Source: UBA8941 sp963780545
GTDB lineage: Archaea; Thermoproteota; Bathyarchaeia; TCS64
DNA: 64,000 bases
Direction of reading: 5' to 3'
NCBI GenBank assembly: GCA_963780545.1
Contig: CAWACK010000008.1
Coordinates: 310,001 to 374,000, forward strand
The notes below the pieces were generated by a model that was not told the DNA's origin, searched no databases, and worked only from the letters and a program-made list of their open reading frames with translations. Position numbers and translations under genes: made by a program. Each line of letters opens with the position of its first letter. The first letter of the stretch is position 1. This document shows, in pieces, positions 62,885 through 64,000 of this stretch.

Positions 62885-63997
62885 CTAGCTCCCTCCCTTC
62901 TTGACCTGAACGAAGCGCTCTGTGCAACTTATGCACGGGTCGATGCTGTGTACGATTGTGGGTATATCCGGGATCTCGTTGCCGATGAGCATCGAGACAA
63001 GCGGCGCGATGTTGGCGGCTGTTGGGGTTCGGATCTTGCATCTGATCAGCTTGTTTGTGCCATTCCCCTCGATGTAGTAGAAGAGCTCGCCTCGGGGCTG
63101 CTCCGTCCTCGCGATGGCCGTTCCATCGGGGAACTTGGTGTTCTTGTTTAGTACGGGCCCCCCAGGCATCTCCTTCAGCGCCCTCTCGATTAGGTTGAGG
63201 CTCTGAAAGACCTCGTCGTATCGGACGAGCATCCTCGAGTAGCTGTCCTCTCCCTCGTGTACGATGGGCTCGAATCCGAGCGCGCCATACGCCTCATAAC
63301 CAGTCATCCTCATGTCCTGCTTAATGCCGCTGCCCCTTATCGTGGGGCCGACAGCACCGAGGAAGGAAGCTTTACCCTTGGGAAGGATCCCTCTTCCCTC
63401 GCACTTCGCCTTCACGGCGGAGTCACTGTAGAATACGGGCCTTAGGACCTCCATCTTCTTCCTCACGACACCGAGGTCCTCCACGTATGCCTTGGCGAGG
63501 CTCTCGTCTATGTCCTTCCTACAGCCGCCTATGAGGTTGGTCTCTAAGTGGATGCGGTGACCGTTCGTCTTCTCGTTGAGTGTGAGTATGACCTCCCTGT
63601 CGCGCCAGATCTGCATGAAGAGGCTCTCGAACCCTATGGCGTCGGCGAATAGACCGAGCCAGAGAAGGTGGCTCTGGAGGCGTTGCAGCTCGCTCCATAT
63701 GACGCGCAGGTACTTGGCGCGAGGTGGCACCTCCGTGTCGGTGACCTTCTCTATAGCCTCACTGTAGGTCATCCCATGTATGTAGTTACAGATGCCACAG
63801 ACACGCTCGCAGAGGTATATGTTCCTCTTGTAGTCGTTGAGTTCGCATCCGCGCTCTATACCGCGGTGGACGTAGCCGAGGTTGGGTACTACGTCGACGA
63901 TCTTTTCCTCATCGACGATGAAGCGGAGGTGCACAGGTTCAGGTAGCACTGGGTGCTGTGGCCCGAAGGGTATGACGGTATACTTATTCTGAGACAT
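62885..63997 (-). CDS. group 4 [NiFe] hydrogenase large (catalytic) subunit
   Basis: A 370-residue protein related to complex I NuoD and group 4 hydrogenases. Unlike NuoD it keeps both Ni-Fe cysteine pairs: RVCGIC (C67, C70) with IHG, and DPCISC (C355, C358) at the end. PFGPQHPVLPEPVHL and ERGCELNDY are further NuoD/EchE features. The complete N-terminus is present; small subunit and membrane parts, if present, lie beyond the window edge. Confidence 0.92.
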   Translation of the reverse strand: MSQNKYTVIPFGPQHPVLPEPVHLRFIVDEEKIVDVVPNLGYVHRGIERGCELNDYKRNIYLCERVCGICNYIHGMTYSEAIEKVTDTEVPPRAKYLRVIWSELQRLQSHLLWLGLFADAIGFESLFMQIWRDREVILTLNEKTNGHRIHLETNLIGGCRKDIDESLAKAYVEDLGVVRKKMEVLRPVFYSDSAVKAKCEGRGILPKGKASFLGAVGPTIRGSGIKQDMRMTGYEAYGALGFEPIVHEGEDSYSRMLVRYDEVFQSLNLIERALKEMPGGPVLNKNTKFPDGTAIARTEQPRGELFYYIEGNGTNKLIRCKIRTPTAANIAPLVSMLIGNEIPDIPTIVHSIDPCISCTERFVQVKKGGS

Positions 63998-64000
63998 CTT

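Noticed and set aside
62885..63997. Complex I subunit NuoD
   Set aside because: Both [NiFe]-site cysteine pairs (RVCGIC and DPCISC) are kept, which NuoD proteins have lost.

Overview
The window looks like a chromosomal segment of an uncultivated mesophilic archaeon, most likely Bathyarchaeia or a near relative. This is inferred from gene content, not from a marker tree. Archaeal signs are the linked UPF0200/UPF0201 pair, a DUF371 protein, a FilR1-type regulator, a two-domain Lrp/AsnC protein, HdrABC, a group 4 [NiFe] hydrogenase subunit, GGTGA-type ribosome binding sites, many TTG starts and AT-rich box A promoters. No rRNA genes or CRISPR array were seen. One clear tRNA gene, tRNA-Pro(GGG), is present.

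Bases 1-31,000 are accessory. Single genes and short operons (M20 peptidase end, Fe-S reductase, DinB, ABC exporter, Lrp regulator, nitroreductase, HxlR/flavin reductase pair, MFS, FilR1, DUF3303-like, a sugar kinase/DHS-like/HAD cluster, SPFH protein, nuclease-like protein, amidohydrolase, creatininase, LURP-one, F420-type oxidoreductases, aminotransferase, HEPN, DUF371, serpin) are separated by spacers. Many spacers carry alternating CG tracts of 7-11 nt. Small decayed ORFs, simple-sequence arrays and a helically spaced GTTAA array also lie here.

Bases 32,000-39,800 hold a catabolic block. It contains a dienelactone hydrolase, a UroD-family methyltransferase overlapping its corrinoid protein, a core-MetE-like methionine synthase, and a three-subunit molybdenum hydroxylase. 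The FAD subunit of that hydroxylase carries the cysteine-rich loop of 4-hydroxybenzoyl-CoA reductase. Together these fit use of methoxylated or hydroxylated aromatic compounds (inference).

Bases 39,800-64,000 are tidier: a PH-domain membrane protein, a zinc-ribbon/glutamic (G1) peptidase, LivH-type permease, two MFS carriers, Fe-S proteins, MmcB-like protein, dihydroorotase family enzyme, M24 peptidase, Nudix, methyltransferase, iron-sulfur flavoprotein, alanine racemase, lactate permease, cupin, radical SAM activase, UPF0200/0201 and a sulfite-oxidase-fold exported protein. At the right edge an operon reads leftward from a group 4 [NiFe] hydrogenase large subunit through a polyferredoxin-like subunit to HdrC, HdrB and HdrA.

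About seventeen single-base frame breaks occur in otherwise recognisable genes between 2.5 and 39.4 kb, nearly all in the same (+1) direction. I found none from 39.8 kb to the end. Those genes are annotated here as merged, frame-broken CDSs.
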